The notes under the pieces are model-generated. The model searched no databases. It had not been told where the DNA came from and saw only the letters and a list, made by a program, of their open reading frames with translations. Both the position numbers and the translations under genes were made by a program. This document shows positions 54,628-63,427 of a DNA stretch of 64,000 nt, in pieces; positions within the stretch are counted from its first letter, which is position 1, and every line of letters starts with the position of its first letter. Source of the stretch: Streptomyces sp. 71268 (GTDB taxonomy: Bacteria > Actinomycetota > Actinomycetes > Streptomycetales > Streptomycetaceae); the NCBI RefSeq assembly GCF_029392895.1, contig NZ_CP114200.1, positions 2,263,001 through 2,327,000 on the forward strand. The letters are read 5' to 3'.

Positions 54628-56535
54628 ATGGCTGCGACAGGTGAAGCGACGACGACGGAGCGGGAGGCGCCCTCCCCGGAGGGTGCCCGCGAGGATGCGG
54701 GACCGGCGAAGGGCCGGTCGACCGTGCGCTCGTTGCTGCGGTTGTGGCCGTACGTCCGGCCCATCCGTGGGCGGTTGATCACCGCGGCGCTGGTGGCGAT
54801 CGTCGCCTCCTGCATGAGCCTGGTCATCCCGATCACGCTCAAGTGGATCGTGGACGGGCCGGTGGCCGACCGGGACCCGGGCGGCGCGTGGCTCGGCGGC
54901 GCGCTGCTGCTGGCGATCGGCGTGGCCGAGGCCGTCCTGTTCGGCATCCGGCGCTGGCTGGTGGCCCGGCCGCTCGCGTCGGTGGAGGCGGCGATGCGGG
55001 CCGACCTGTACCGGCACCTGCAGCGGCTGCCGGTCTCCTTCCACGACCGCTGGGCCTCGGGCCAGCTCCTGTCGCGGGCCACCACCGACCTGCAGCTCGT
55101 ACGCCTCTTTCTGGCGTTCCCGCTCACCTTCCTGGTGGTCAACGGTGCGACGATCCTGATCGGGTTCGGCATCCTGCTGGCGCAGGACTGGCATCTCGGG
55201 CTGGTCCTGATGGTGCCCGCGGTGCCGATGGTGATCCTGTGCTCGTACTTCGAGAAGCGGTACTCGCTGGCGGCGCGCAGGGCCCAGGACCAGATCGGCG
55301 ATCTGACCACCCTCGTGGAGGAGAGCGTCCTCGGCATCCGCATCGTCAAGGGCTTCGGGCAGCACCGGGGTCAGGCGCGGGCGTTCCGTTCGCTGGGGAT
55401 GCGGCTGCGGGAGACGGAGCTGCGCAAGGGAAGCCTGCTGGCCAGCCTGTGGGCGCTGATCATGACCTTGCCCGAGCTGGCGCTCGGCGCGGCCCTGGTG
55501 CTCGGCACGGTGCAGGTCGCCGACGGGGACCTCTCGGCGGGCACGCTGGTGGCGTTCCTGTCCACCGCCCTCGCGCTGCGCTGGCCGGTGGAGTCGATCG
55601 GCTTCCTGATCGCGGTGAGCAACGACACGGCGACGGCGACGGACCGCTACTTCGAGGTGATGGACGCGCCGGAGGCCGAGGCCGCGCCCACGGGCGCCCC
55701 GTCGGCCTCCGCCACGGCGAGCCCGGCGCCCGCCGCCGCGACGGGCACGGAGTCCGCACCGGCCGCCCGCACCGGGCGGGCGGACGCGGCCCACGACGGG
55801 CTGCGGTTCGTGGACGTCTCCTTCCGGTATCCCGACGCGCCCCCCGACTCCCCGCCGCTGCTGCGCGGCGTCAACCTGCACATCCGCTCCGGCGAGACGA
55901 TGGCCCTGGTCGGGACGACCGGCAGCGGCAAGACGACGCTGACCGCGCTGGTGCCCCGGCTCCTTGAGCACACCGAGGGCCGCATCACCGTGGACGGTGT
56001 GGACATCACCGCCCTGTCCCGGAGCGAGTTGCGCGCCCTGGTGGCCGTGGCCTTCGAGGAGCCGACGCTGTTCTCGGCGACGGCCGGGGAGAACGTGCTG
56101 ATGGGGGCGGCCGACGCCGGGCCGCGCGAGTTGGAGCGGGCCCTGGAGGTGGCGCAGGCGGGGTTCGTCCACGCGCTGCCGAAGGGCGTCGACACCCAGG
56201 TCGGCGAGCAGGGGCTGAGCCTGTCGGGCGGTCAGCGGCAGCGGCTCGCGCTGGCCCGCGCCGTCGTCGGCAACCCGCGCTTCCTGATCCTGGACGACCC
56301 GCTCTCCGCGCTGGACGTGCACACCGAGGCGCTGGTCGAGGCGGCGCTTAGGCAGGTGCTCGCCAAGACCACCGCCCTGGTCGTCGCGCACCGCCCCTCC
56401 ACGGTGCTGCTCGCCGACCGAGTGGCACTGCTGTCCGACGGTCGCGTCAGCGCCGTGGGCACCCACCACGAACTGCTGCGTACGAACGCCGAGTACGCGG
56501 CCCTGATGTCCGGCGAGGGGAGCGACCAGCCATGA
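54628..56535 (+). CDS. ABC exporter half-transporter (permease-ATPase), degenerate site subunit
   Basis: A 635-residue fusion of a six-helix export domain (~35-330) and an ATPase domain. Walker A is GTTGSGKTT and the signature LSGGQRQRLALARAV. Walker B is LILDDPLSALD: Asp557 replaces the catalytic Glu, and the Q-loop reads AFEEPTLFS, lacking the usual Gln. This is typical of the non-catalytic half of a heterodimer. An Ala/Pro-rich linker (~350-390) separates the domains. The start overlaps none upstream; ATG 54628 is first. Substrate unknown. Confidence 0.9.
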   Translation: MAATGEATTTEREAPSPEGAREDAGPAKGRSTVRSLLRLWPYVRPIRGRLITAALVAIVASCMSLVIPITLKWIVDGPVADRDPGGAWLGGALLLAIGVAEAVLFGIRRWLVARPLASVEAAMRADLYRHLQRLPVSFHDRWASGQLLSRATTDLQLVRLFLAFPLTFLVVNGATILIGFGILLAQDWHLGLVLMVPAVPMVILCSYFEKRYSLAARRAQDQIGDLTTLVEESVLGIRIVKGFGQHRGQARAFRSLGMRLRETELRKGSLLASLWALIMTLPELALGAALVLGTVQVADGDLSAGTLVAFLSTALALRWPVESIGFLIAVSNDTATATDRYFEVMDAPEAEAAPTGAPSASATASPAPAAATGTESAPAARTGRADAAHDGLRFVDVSFRYPDAPPDSPPLLRGVNLHIRSGETMALVGTTGSGKTTLTALVPRLLEHTEGRITVDGVDITALSRSELRALVAVAFEEPTLFSATAGENVLMGAADAGPRELERALEVAQAGFVHALPKGVDTQVGEQGLSLSGGQRQRLALARAVVGNPRFLILDDPLSALDVHTEALVEAALRQVLAKTTALVVAHRPSTVLLADRVALLSDGRVSAVGTHHELLRTNAEYAALMSGEGSDQP

Positions 56536-58529
56536 CCACCAGCGTCTCCAGCGAGCCCGTCGCCAGCGGTCACACCGACGGCAACGGCCCCGGCGACGGT
56601 CCCGGGCAGGGCGACGGGCCCTCCGGACCGGGCAGCGGAGGCGGCCGGGGCACCGGCGGCGACGGCGGCACCGGCGGCAGCGGTGACGGCGCGGGCCCGA
56701 CCACCCCCGGCGCGGGCGACCCGTTCGACCGGGACGACCTGCCCACCCCCAAGGGCGCCTCGCGCACGCTGCTGCGCTCGCTGCTCGCGCCGCTGCGCCG
56801 GCACGTGTGGCTGGCGGCCGTGCTGATCCTGCTCCAGCAGGCCACCGTGCAGGCCGGCCCGCTGCTGGTCGCGTACGCCATCGACACCGCCGTGCCCGCC
56901 TTCCGCTCCGACGACAACGGGCCGCTGATCGCCGTGGCCGTGGCGTACCTGGGCAGCGCGATGCTGGCCGGCCTGTTGCAGTACGCGTTCGTGCGCGTGT
57001 CGGCCTACGTGAGCCAGGGCGTGCTGCTCGACCTGCGGGGCCGGATCTTCCGGCACGGGCAGGCGCTGAGCGTGGACTTCCACGAGCGCTACACCTCGGG
57101 CCGGCTGATCGCCCGGTCCACCTCCGACGTCGAGTCGCTGCGCGAACTGCTCACCGAGGGCCTGGAGGAGCTGCTCGGCGTCTTCCTCTCCGTCATCTAC
57201 ATCTCCTTCCTCCTGCTCTACCTGGACTGGGGCCTGGGCGCCGCGGCCATCGCCTCGTTCGCCCCGCTGGTCCTGCTCGTGCGGATGTTCCAGCGGCGCT
57301 CCCGGCGCGTGTACGCCGAGCGCTCGACGGCGACGGCGGCGTTCATCGTCAAGTTCACCGAGACGATGAACGGCATCCGCCCGGTGCAGGCGTTCCGCCG
57401 CGAGCGGGCGAACGAGCGGGACTTCGGCAAGCTCAACGCGAGCCACGAGCGGGTCAACGGCACCGCCATGCTGGAGATGGCCCGGTACGTGGTCGGCTCG
57501 CGCCTGGTGGCGAACTTCGCGGTGGCCGCGATCGTGATGTGGGGCGCCTACCGGGTGGCCTCGGGCGGCCTGGAGCTGGGCGTGCTGGCGGCGGCGGCGC
57601 TCTACCTGCGCCGGCTCTACGACCCGATCGACCGGCTCGGGATGTTCCTCAACGCCTACCAGTCCGCCGCCGCCTCGCTGGACAAGATCGCCGGCCTGCT
57701 GGCCCAGCGCCCGTCGGTGCCCGAGGCGGTGGATCCCAAGCCGCTGCCCGAGCGGCCGGCCGGGCGGCCCGGCCGGGAGGTCGTCTTCGACGGGGTGCGG
57801 TTCGCGTACCGCACGGGCGGCGAGGTGCTGCCGCGCTTCGACCTGACGCTGCCCGCCGGGCAGACGGTCGCGGTGGTCGGGGCGACCGGCGCCGGCAAGT
57901 CCACGCTGGCCAAGCTGCTGGCGCGGTTCTACGACCCGCCGCCGGTGCCGTCCGGCGAGCGCGGCAACGGACGCGTCCTGCTCGACGGCGTGGACCTGCG
58001 CGAGCTGGCCACGCCCGACCTGCGCCGGGGGGTGGTGATGGTCACACAGGAGGCGTTCCTGTTCTCCGGGACGGTGGCCGACAACATCGCCATCGGCCGG
58101 CCGGACGCCACCCGGGAGGACATCGAGCGGGCCGCCAAGGCCATCGGCGCGCACGACTTCATCGCCGCCCTGCCGGACGGGTACGACACGGACGTCCGCA
58201 AGCGGGGCGGGCGAATATCGGCCGGTCAGCGGCAACTCGTGGCCTTCGCCCGGGCGCTGCTCGCCGACCCCGGCGTGCTCATCCTGGACGAGGCGACCTC
58301 CTCGCTCGACATCCCGGGCGAGCGGGCCGTGCAGCGGGCGATGGACACGGTGCTGCGGGGCCGTACGGCCGTCGTCATCGCGCACCGGCTGTCCACGGTG
58401 GAGATCGCCGACCGGGTGCTGGTGATGGCCGGGGGCCGCATCGTCGAGGACGGCCCGCCCTCGGAGCTGATCGCCGGTCGGGGCCGCTTCGCCGACCTGC
58501 ACCAGGCGTGGCGGGACAGCCTGGTGTAG
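56532..58529 (+). CDS. ABC exporter half-transporter, catalytic subunit
   Basis: A 665-residue partner of the preceding gene. About 65 Gly/Pro-rich residues precede six membrane helices. The ATPase has Walker A GATGAGKST, Q-loop VTQEAFLFSGT, signature ISAGQRQLVAFARAL and Walker B LILDEATSSLD with an intact Glu587. The start overlaps the upstream stop by four bases. Together they should form a heterodimeric exporter with one active nucleotide site. The downstream SARP regulator may control it. Confidence 0.92.
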   Translation: MTTSVSSEPVASGHTDGNGPGDGPGQGDGPSGPGSGGGRGTGGDGGTGGSGDGAGPTTPGAGDPFDRDDLPTPKGASRTLLRSLLAPLRRHVWLAAVLILLQQATVQAGPLLVAYAIDTAVPAFRSDDNGPLIAVAVAYLGSAMLAGLLQYAFVRVSAYVSQGVLLDLRGRIFRHGQALSVDFHERYTSGRLIARSTSDVESLRELLTEGLEELLGVFLSVIYISFLLLYLDWGLGAAAIASFAPLVLLVRMFQRRSRRVYAERSTATAAFIVKFTETMNGIRPVQAFRRERANERDFGKLNASHERVNGTAMLEMARYVVGSRLVANFAVAAIVMWGAYRVASGGLELGVLAAAALYLRRLYDPIDRLGMFLNAYQSAAASLDKIAGLLAQRPSVPEAVDPKPLPERPAGRPGREVVFDGVRFAYRTGGEVLPRFDLTLPAGQTVAVVGATGAGKSTLAKLLARFYDPPPVPSGERGNGRVLLDGVDLRELATPDLRRGVVMVTQEAFLFSGTVADNIAIGRPDATREDIERAAKAIGAHDFIAALPDGYDTDVRKRGGRISAGQRQLVAFARALLADPGVLILDEATSSLDIPGERAVQRAMDTVLRGRTAVVIAHRLSTVEIADRVLVMAGGRIVEDGPPSELIAGRGRFADLHQAWRDSLV

Positions 58530-58622
58530 GCCGGGCGCCGCCCGCCCCGGTCGGGGGTCGCCGCGCGCTGGGGCACCGCCTGCTGGAGGTAATCTGACTC
58601 ATTCCTTCAGGAGGTTGCGTCA

Positions 58623-61343
58623 GTGGAGTTCCGGCTGCTCGGAGCGGTTTCCGTGGCTACCGAGGCCGGCGAGTTGTCGGTCGGCCCGGCCAAGAGGCGC
58701 AGCCTGCTCACGGCCCTGCTGCTGCGGCCGAACCGGCCGGTGCCGGTGGAGCACCTGATGGCCACCCTGTGGGACGACGAGCCGCCGCTGCGCGCCCGTA
58801 CCGTCATCCAGGGCCACGTGTCGCGGCTGCGGGCGCTGCTCGCCGAGGCGGACGCCGGGGCGTTCGGGGTCGAGCTGGCCACCCAGGGCGCGGCGTACGT
58901 GCTGCGGATGCCGGAGAGCCTGCTGGACGCGCACCGCTTCGAGGAGTTGGTGACGCTCGCCGGCAGCCAGCGGGCCGGCGCGGACGCGGTGGCGCTGTAC
59001 GAGGAGGCGCTGTCGCTGTGGCAGGGGCCGGCGCTGACCGGGGCGTACCCGAGTCCCACGGTGGTGGCCGCGGCCGAGGCGCTGGAGGAGCGGCGGCTGA
59101 CCTCCGTCGAGCTGCTGGCCGCGGCGTACGCGCGCCTCGGCGAGCACGCCCGGGCCGCCGCCGTGCTGCGCGCGGAGGCCGCGGCCCATCCGCTGCGCGA
59201 GTCGCTGTCGGCCGCGCTGATGACGGCGCTCCAGCGGGCGGGGCGGCGCTCGGAGGCGCTGGACTGGTTCCACCGCACCCGGCGGCTGCTGGCCGACGAG
59301 CTGGGCGTGGACCCGGGTCCCGAGCTGGCGGACGCGTACGCGCTGGCGCTGCGCGGTGAGGGGGACGAGGCGCAGCCGGCCCCGGGCGCGGGCGCGCCGA
59401 GGTTGCCCAGCGCGCCGCTCGGGCCGCCGCTGCCCGGCACGGTGGACCTGCTGCCGCGCATGCCGCGCGGGTTCCACGGGCGCGCGGCGGAGTTGGCCGC
59501 GCTGTCCCGGGCCACGGTCGGTACGGCTCCCCTCTGTCTGGTCACCGGGCCGGCCGGGGTGGGCAAGACGGCGCTCGTGGTGCGGTGGGCGCACCGCAAC
59601 CGCGCCGGGTTCCCGGACGGGCTGCTCTACGCCGACCTGCGCGGCTTCAGCGACACCCGCGAGCCGGCGCACCTGGAGGTGTTGCGGGAGTTCCTGTTGG
59701 CGTTGCGGGTTCCGCCGCGGCAGGTGCCCGAGTCGGCGCAGGCCGCCTCCGCGCTGTTCCGCTGCCTGACCGCCGACCGGCAGCTCCTGGTGGTGCTCGA
59801 CAACGCGCGCGACTCGGCGCAGGTCAGGGAGTTGCTGCCGGGCGGCGCGCGCTGCGTGACGGTGGTCACCAGCCGGAACCGGCTGCACGGCCTGATCGCC
59901 TCCGACGCGGCCCACCCCGTCCCGGTGGACGTGTTGGAGCCGGCGGACAGCACGGCGCTGCTGGCGGCGGTGCTCGGGCCCGAGCGGGTGGCGGCGGAGG
60001 AGGCGGCGGCCCGGCGGCTGGCCGAGCTGTGCGGCGGGCTGCCGCTGGCGCTGCGGGTGACGGCGGCACGCCTGGCGGACCAGCCCGGGTGGTCGCTGGA
60101 GGCGATGAGCGCCGAACTGTCGGACGAGTCGCGCCGGTTGCACCTGCTGGACGTGGAGGACACGGGGGTTCGGGCGGCGCTGCGGCTCACCGTGCGCGGG
60201 TTGCCCGACGGTGTGGCGCACCACTTCGCCCACCTCGGCCGCTACCCCGGCACCCATGTGGACCGGTACGCGGTGGCGGCGCTGGCCGGCACGGACCCGC
60301 AGACGGCCGAGGCCGCCATGGACCAGCTCGCCTCGGCCCACCTGGTCATCCGGACGGCGCCGAACTGTTGGACGCTGCACGATCTGGTGCGGCTGTACGC
60401 GCGCGGGCTCGACGCGGACGGTGAGGCCCTGGTGCGGGTGCTCGACCAGTGCGTGGCCACCGCCCTGGCCGCGGCCGGGGCGGCCGAGCCGGGCGAGGAG
60501 GAGTGCTTCGCGCTGCCCTCGGACTTCCGCCCGCCGCCGGCGATCCGGGCGTTCGCCGGCCGCGATCAGGCCATGACCTGGTACGCGGCCGAGCGCGAGG
60601 ACCTGGCGCTGCTCGCCGGCGCGGCGCACGCGGCCGGCTGGCACGGGCGGGCCTGGCGGATCGTGCTCGGCCTGTGGCCGCTGATGGTGTGGCGGGTGCG
60701 GGACAGTTGGGCCCCGCTGCTCGGCCTGGCCCTGACGGCGGCGCGAGCCGACGCCGACCCCCGGGGCGAGTCCCGGGTGTTGGCGCTCCTCGGGTGGGTG
60801 CTGATCGAGGAGGGCCGGCCGGGGGAGGCGGCGGCGCACCTGGAGGCCGCGCCGGAGCTGGCCCGCCGGGTCGGCGACCGGCGCGCGGAGGCGACCGCGC
60901 TGGTCAACCTGTCGCTGGCGCAGGCGGCGCTCGGCAGCCTGGACGAGGCGGAGCAGGGGTGTGTACGGGCCGCCGAACTGGCCCGCGCCGTCGACGACCG
61001 GCACACCGAGCGGCTGGCCATGTACCACCTGGCCCGGCACCAACTGGACGCCAAGCGCCCACGGGAGGCCCTGGAGACGGCGCTGGCGGCGCTGGGCCTG
61101 GCGGGCGAGCCGGACATCTCGGTGGCCTCCCGGGTGTTGCTGCTCTCGGCCGCCGGCGAGGCGCTGCTCGACCTGGGTGAGCGGGCCGAGGGCGTACGGC
61201 GCCTGGAGGACGCGGCGCGCGAGGCGGAGACGTGCGGCTACGACGACGGTGCGGTGCGGGCGCTGGGCGTGCTGTTGCGGGTGTCGGCGGACGAGGGCTT
61301 GCGGGCACGGTACGAGGCGGCCCGGCGGCGCTGCCGGTCGTGA
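58623..61343 (+). CDS. AfsR/SARP-family transcriptional regulator (BTAD, NB-ARC, TPR), intact
   Basis: A 906-residue regulator. The N-terminal winged helix (EFRLLGAVSVATEAGELSVG) and BTAD domain (~100-245) are followed by an NB-ARC ATPase with GPAGVGKTALVVRW and RQLLVVLDNARD, and a C-terminal TPR region (~600-900). The layout matches AfsR-type activators of antibiotic genes. The GTG at 58623 has AGGAGG upstream. It stands 94 bases after the ABC exporter operon. No biosynthetic genes adjoin it. Confidence 0.93.
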   Translation: MEFRLLGAVSVATEAGELSVGPAKRRSLLTALLLRPNRPVPVEHLMATLWDDEPPLRARTVIQGHVSRLRALLAEADAGAFGVELATQGAAYVLRMPESLLDAHRFEELVTLAGSQRAGADAVALYEEALSLWQGPALTGAYPSPTVVAAAEALEERRLTSVELLAAAYARLGEHARAAAVLRAEAAAHPLRESLSAALMTALQRAGRRSEALDWFHRTRRLLADELGVDPGPELADAYALALRGEGDEAQPAPGAGAPRLPSAPLGPPLPGTVDLLPRMPRGFHGRAAELAALSRATVGTAPLCLVTGPAGVGKTALVVRWAHRNRAGFPDGLLYADLRGFSDTREPAHLEVLREFLLALRVPPRQVPESAQAASALFRCLTADRQLLVVLDNARDSAQVRELLPGGARCVTVVTSRNRLHGLIASDAAHPVPVDVLEPADSTALLAAVLGPERVAAEEAAARRLAELCGGLPLALRVTAARLADQPGWSLEAMSAELSDESRRLHLLDVEDTGVRAALRLTVRGLPDGVAHHFAHLGRYPGTHVDRYAVAALAGTDPQTAEAAMDQLASAHLVIRTAPNCWTLHDLVRLYARGLDADGEALVRVLDQCVATALAAAGAAEPGEEECFALPSDFRPPPAIRAFAGRDQAMTWYAAEREDLALLAGAAHAAGWHGRAWRIVLGLWPLMVWRVRDSWAPLLGLALTAARADADPRGESRVLALLGWVLIEEGRPGEAAAHLEAAPELARRVGDRRAEATALVNLSLAQAALGSLDEAEQGCVRAAELARAVDDRHTERLAMYHLARHQLDAKRPREALETALAALGLAGEPDISVASRVLLLSAAGEALLDLGERAEGVRRLEDAAREAETCGYDDGAVRALGVLLRVSADEGLRARYEAARRRCRS

Positions 61344-61362
61344 GGCGGGGGCGGGCGTGAGA

Positions 61363-61388
61363 CGGGGCCGGCCGTGAGACGGGCCCCG
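61363..61388. terminator. Hairpin between the SARP and SDR genes
   Basis: CGGGGCC (61363-61369) pairs with GGCCCCG (61382-61388) over 7 bp with a 12-base loop, in the 51-base gap where the two genes converge. It may act as a two-way terminator. Confidence 0.4.
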
Positions 61389-61394
61389 GCGCGG

Positions 61395-62447
61395 TCAGTC
61401 CGCGCGCGGTGGCTCGGTGGGCCAGGGGTACCGCACGCCGGTGAGCTGTTCCGAGCGGGCCCACAGCCGGTGGGCCGTGGCAGCGTCCTGGAGGGCGCGT
61501 TCCCGGGTGCGTAGGACGGGCTCGCCGCGGAGTTGGAAGGCGCCGTCGGGCACCACGTAGCCACCGCCGGGCACGTGGTGGGCGGTGGCGGCGTAGAGGG
61601 AGGTCATGGCGCCGGCTGGCGTGGGGCGGAAGGCGGCGCGCACGAGCAGCCGCACCAGGAGCCGGTAGGCCCGTCCCCGGGTGTGGTGGGCGCCGCCGGT
61701 GAGGACGTTGGAGCGGGTGAGTCCGGGGGCGACCGCGACGCTGCGCAGCCGCAGGTTGCGGGCGTCGGCCCTGCGTTGGAGTTCCTTGGCGAAGTAGAGG
61801 TTGGCCCGCTTGGACTGCACGTAGGCGAAGGCCGTTCGGTAGTGGCGCTCGGCGTTGAGGTTGGTCATGTCGAAGCGGGCGAAGCGCTGGCCCTCGCTGC
61901 TGACCGTGACCACGCGCGGGTCGGCGGCCGCGAGCAGGTACGGCAGGAGGAGGCCGGTGAGCGCGAACGTGCCCAGGTGGTTGATGCCGAACTGGGACTC
62001 GAAGCCGTCGGCGGTCCGGGAGAACGGCACCATGGCCACGCCGGCGTTGTTGACCAGCAGGTCGAGCCGGTCGTGTGGCCAGGCCGTGGCGAAGTCGCGC
62101 ACGGACGCCAGGTCGGCGAGGTCGAGTACGCGCAGTTCGGCGCGGGCGCCGGGGACCTCGGCGCGCAGCCGTTCCACCGCGGCGCGCCCCCGCTCGGGGT
62201 TGCGGCAGGCCAGCACGGTGTGGGCCCCGCTCCGGGCGAGTTCGCGGGCGGTGACGTATCCGATGCCGCTGTTGGCGCCGGTGACCACGGCCAGTCGGCC
62301 CCTCTGGTCGGGGAGCGGACTCGGCACCCGGATCGGACGCGCGTCCGCGCGGCGGCGGGCGCGTGGGGCGGCGGTCGGCGGGTGGGCCGGCTGGGGCGGG
62401 TGGTCGCGCGGCGCGGTGCGGGCACTCATCTGGGGAGGGCGGGGCAT
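61395..62447 (-). CDS. Short-chain dehydrogenase (retinol/protochlorophyllide reductase-like)
   Basis: A 350-residue SDR. After a ~45-residue Pro/Arg-rich leader comes the NAD(P) motif VVTGANSGIGYVTAREL, then NNAGVAMVPF, a Ser in VVTVSSEGQR and the catalytic YVQSKRAN (Tyr-x-x-x-Lys). The long C-terminal part is typical of large WWOX-like SDRs. The ATG at 62447 is preceded by GAGG; ATG 62429 is an alternative. It diverges from a TetR gene that probably represses it. Substrate unknown. Confidence 0.88.
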   Translation of the reverse strand: MPRPPQMSARTAPRDHPPQPAHPPTAAPRARRRADARPIRVPSPLPDQRGRLAVVTGANSGIGYVTARELARSGAHTVLACRNPERGRAAVERLRAEVPGARAELRVLDLADLASVRDFATAWPHDRLDLLVNNAGVAMVPFSRTADGFESQFGINHLGTFALTGLLLPYLLAAADPRVVTVSSEGQRFARFDMTNLNAERHYRTAFAYVQSKRANLYFAKELQRRADARNLRLRSVAVAPGLTRSNVLTGGAHHTRGRAYRLLVRLLVRAAFRPTPAGAMTSLYAATAHHVPGGGYVVPDGAFQLRGEPVLRTRERALQDAATAHRLWARSEQLTGVRYPWPTEPPRAD

Positions 62448-62555
62448 GGGGCCTCGATTCCGGGGGCGGGGAGGGCGGAGGGGCGGTCGCGCGCACGCCA
62501 GCGCGCTACGGCGCGACAGGGCGCCGCGCGACAGGGCACAGCACGACACAGCCGC

Positions 62556-62576
62556 ATCGCAACTCGAAGTTGCGAT
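62556..62576. promoter_or_regulatory. TetR operator, main palindrome
   Basis: ATCGCAACT (62556-62564), CGA, AGTTGCGAT (62568-62576): a perfect 9-bp inverted repeat with a 3-base centre in the SDR/TetR intergenic region. This is a classical TetR-type operator. Confidence 0.8.
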
Positions 62577-62608
62577 AGCCTGATCCTGCCGCACCGTCCG
62601 CCATCAAC

Positions 62609-62623
62609 GCAACAAGGAGTTGC
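62609..62623. promoter_or_regulatory. Second TetR half-operator over the ribosome-binding site
   Basis: GCAAC (62609-62613) AAGGA GTTGC (62619-62623) shares the GCAAC/GTTGC arms of the main palindrome and overlaps the AAGGAG ribosome-binding site of the TetR gene, about 50 bases from the main site. It could allow autorepression. Confidence 0.6.
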
Positions 62624-62624
62624 A

Positions 62625-63239
62625 ATGGAGTCTGCCGCCACGCCCACCGGGCGCGCCCCCACCGTCGGACGCGGCAGCAAGATGCGCGCCGCCGTGCTGG
62701 CCGCGACCCTCGACGAACTCGCGACGACCGGATACGCGGGGCTGACCGTCGAGGGCGTCGCCCAGCGGGCCGGCGTGCACAAGACGACGATCTACCGGAA
62801 CTGGAAGGACGCGCCCAGCCTGGTCGTCGACGCGCTGACCAGCCATTTCGCCACCGACATTCCGGTACCGGACACCGGATCGGTGGCCGACGACCTGCGC
62901 GCGCTGGCCCGGGCGCTCGTCGCCAGCGTGACCACGCCGGCGGGGCGCGCCCTGATCACCACCGTGCTCGCGGAGGCCGCCCGCCTCCCCCGGCTCGCCG
63001 ACGTCAAGCGCGCGCTCTTCGACGACCGGTTCCGGCGGGCGGAGCCCGTGGTCACCCGCGCCGTGGAGCGCGGCGAACTCCCGGCGGAGACCGACCCCGC
63101 CGAACTCCTCAAGGCCCTCGCCGCGCCGATCTACTTCCGGCTGGTGTGCACGGGCGAGCCGGTCGACGAGGCCACCGCGGACCGGGCCGCGCGGGTCGCG
63201 CTGGCCGCCGCGCACGCCCGCGCGCTGCCGGCGGTGTGA
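62625..63239 (+). CDS. TetR-family transcriptional regulator
   Basis: A 204-residue regulator. The HTH is residues ~20-65 (RAAVLAATLDELATTGYAGLTVEGVAQRAG; HKTTIYRNWKD), followed by a TetR C-terminal-like ligand domain. The ATG at 62625 has AAGGAG upstream. Two palindromic sites with GCAAC/GTTGC arms lie before it, so it likely represses itself and the divergent SDR gene. The inducer is unknown. Confidence 0.93.
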   Translation: MESAATPTGRAPTVGRGSKMRAAVLAATLDELATTGYAGLTVEGVAQRAGVHKTTIYRNWKDAPSLVVDALTSHFATDIPVPDTGSVADDLRALARALVASVTTPAGRALITTVLAEAARLPRLADVKRALFDDRFRRAEPVVTRAVERGELPAETDPAELLKALAAPIYFRLVCTGEPVDEATADRAARVALAAAHARALPAV

Positions 63240-63427
63240 GCGGCGGGCGCGCGCTGGCCGCGATCGCCGCCCGGGCGCGTTAGCCACCCCGTTTTCCGCC
63301 TGAAGCAGCACGTCAGCGAGACGACAGCCGTGCGTAAGCGAAGCGGCAGCGGCCCCCGGCACAGTGGTGTCAACAGCGGAGATGACCGCCGCTGAATCCG
63401 AACCAGCACAACAGGGGGACCCCCGTC

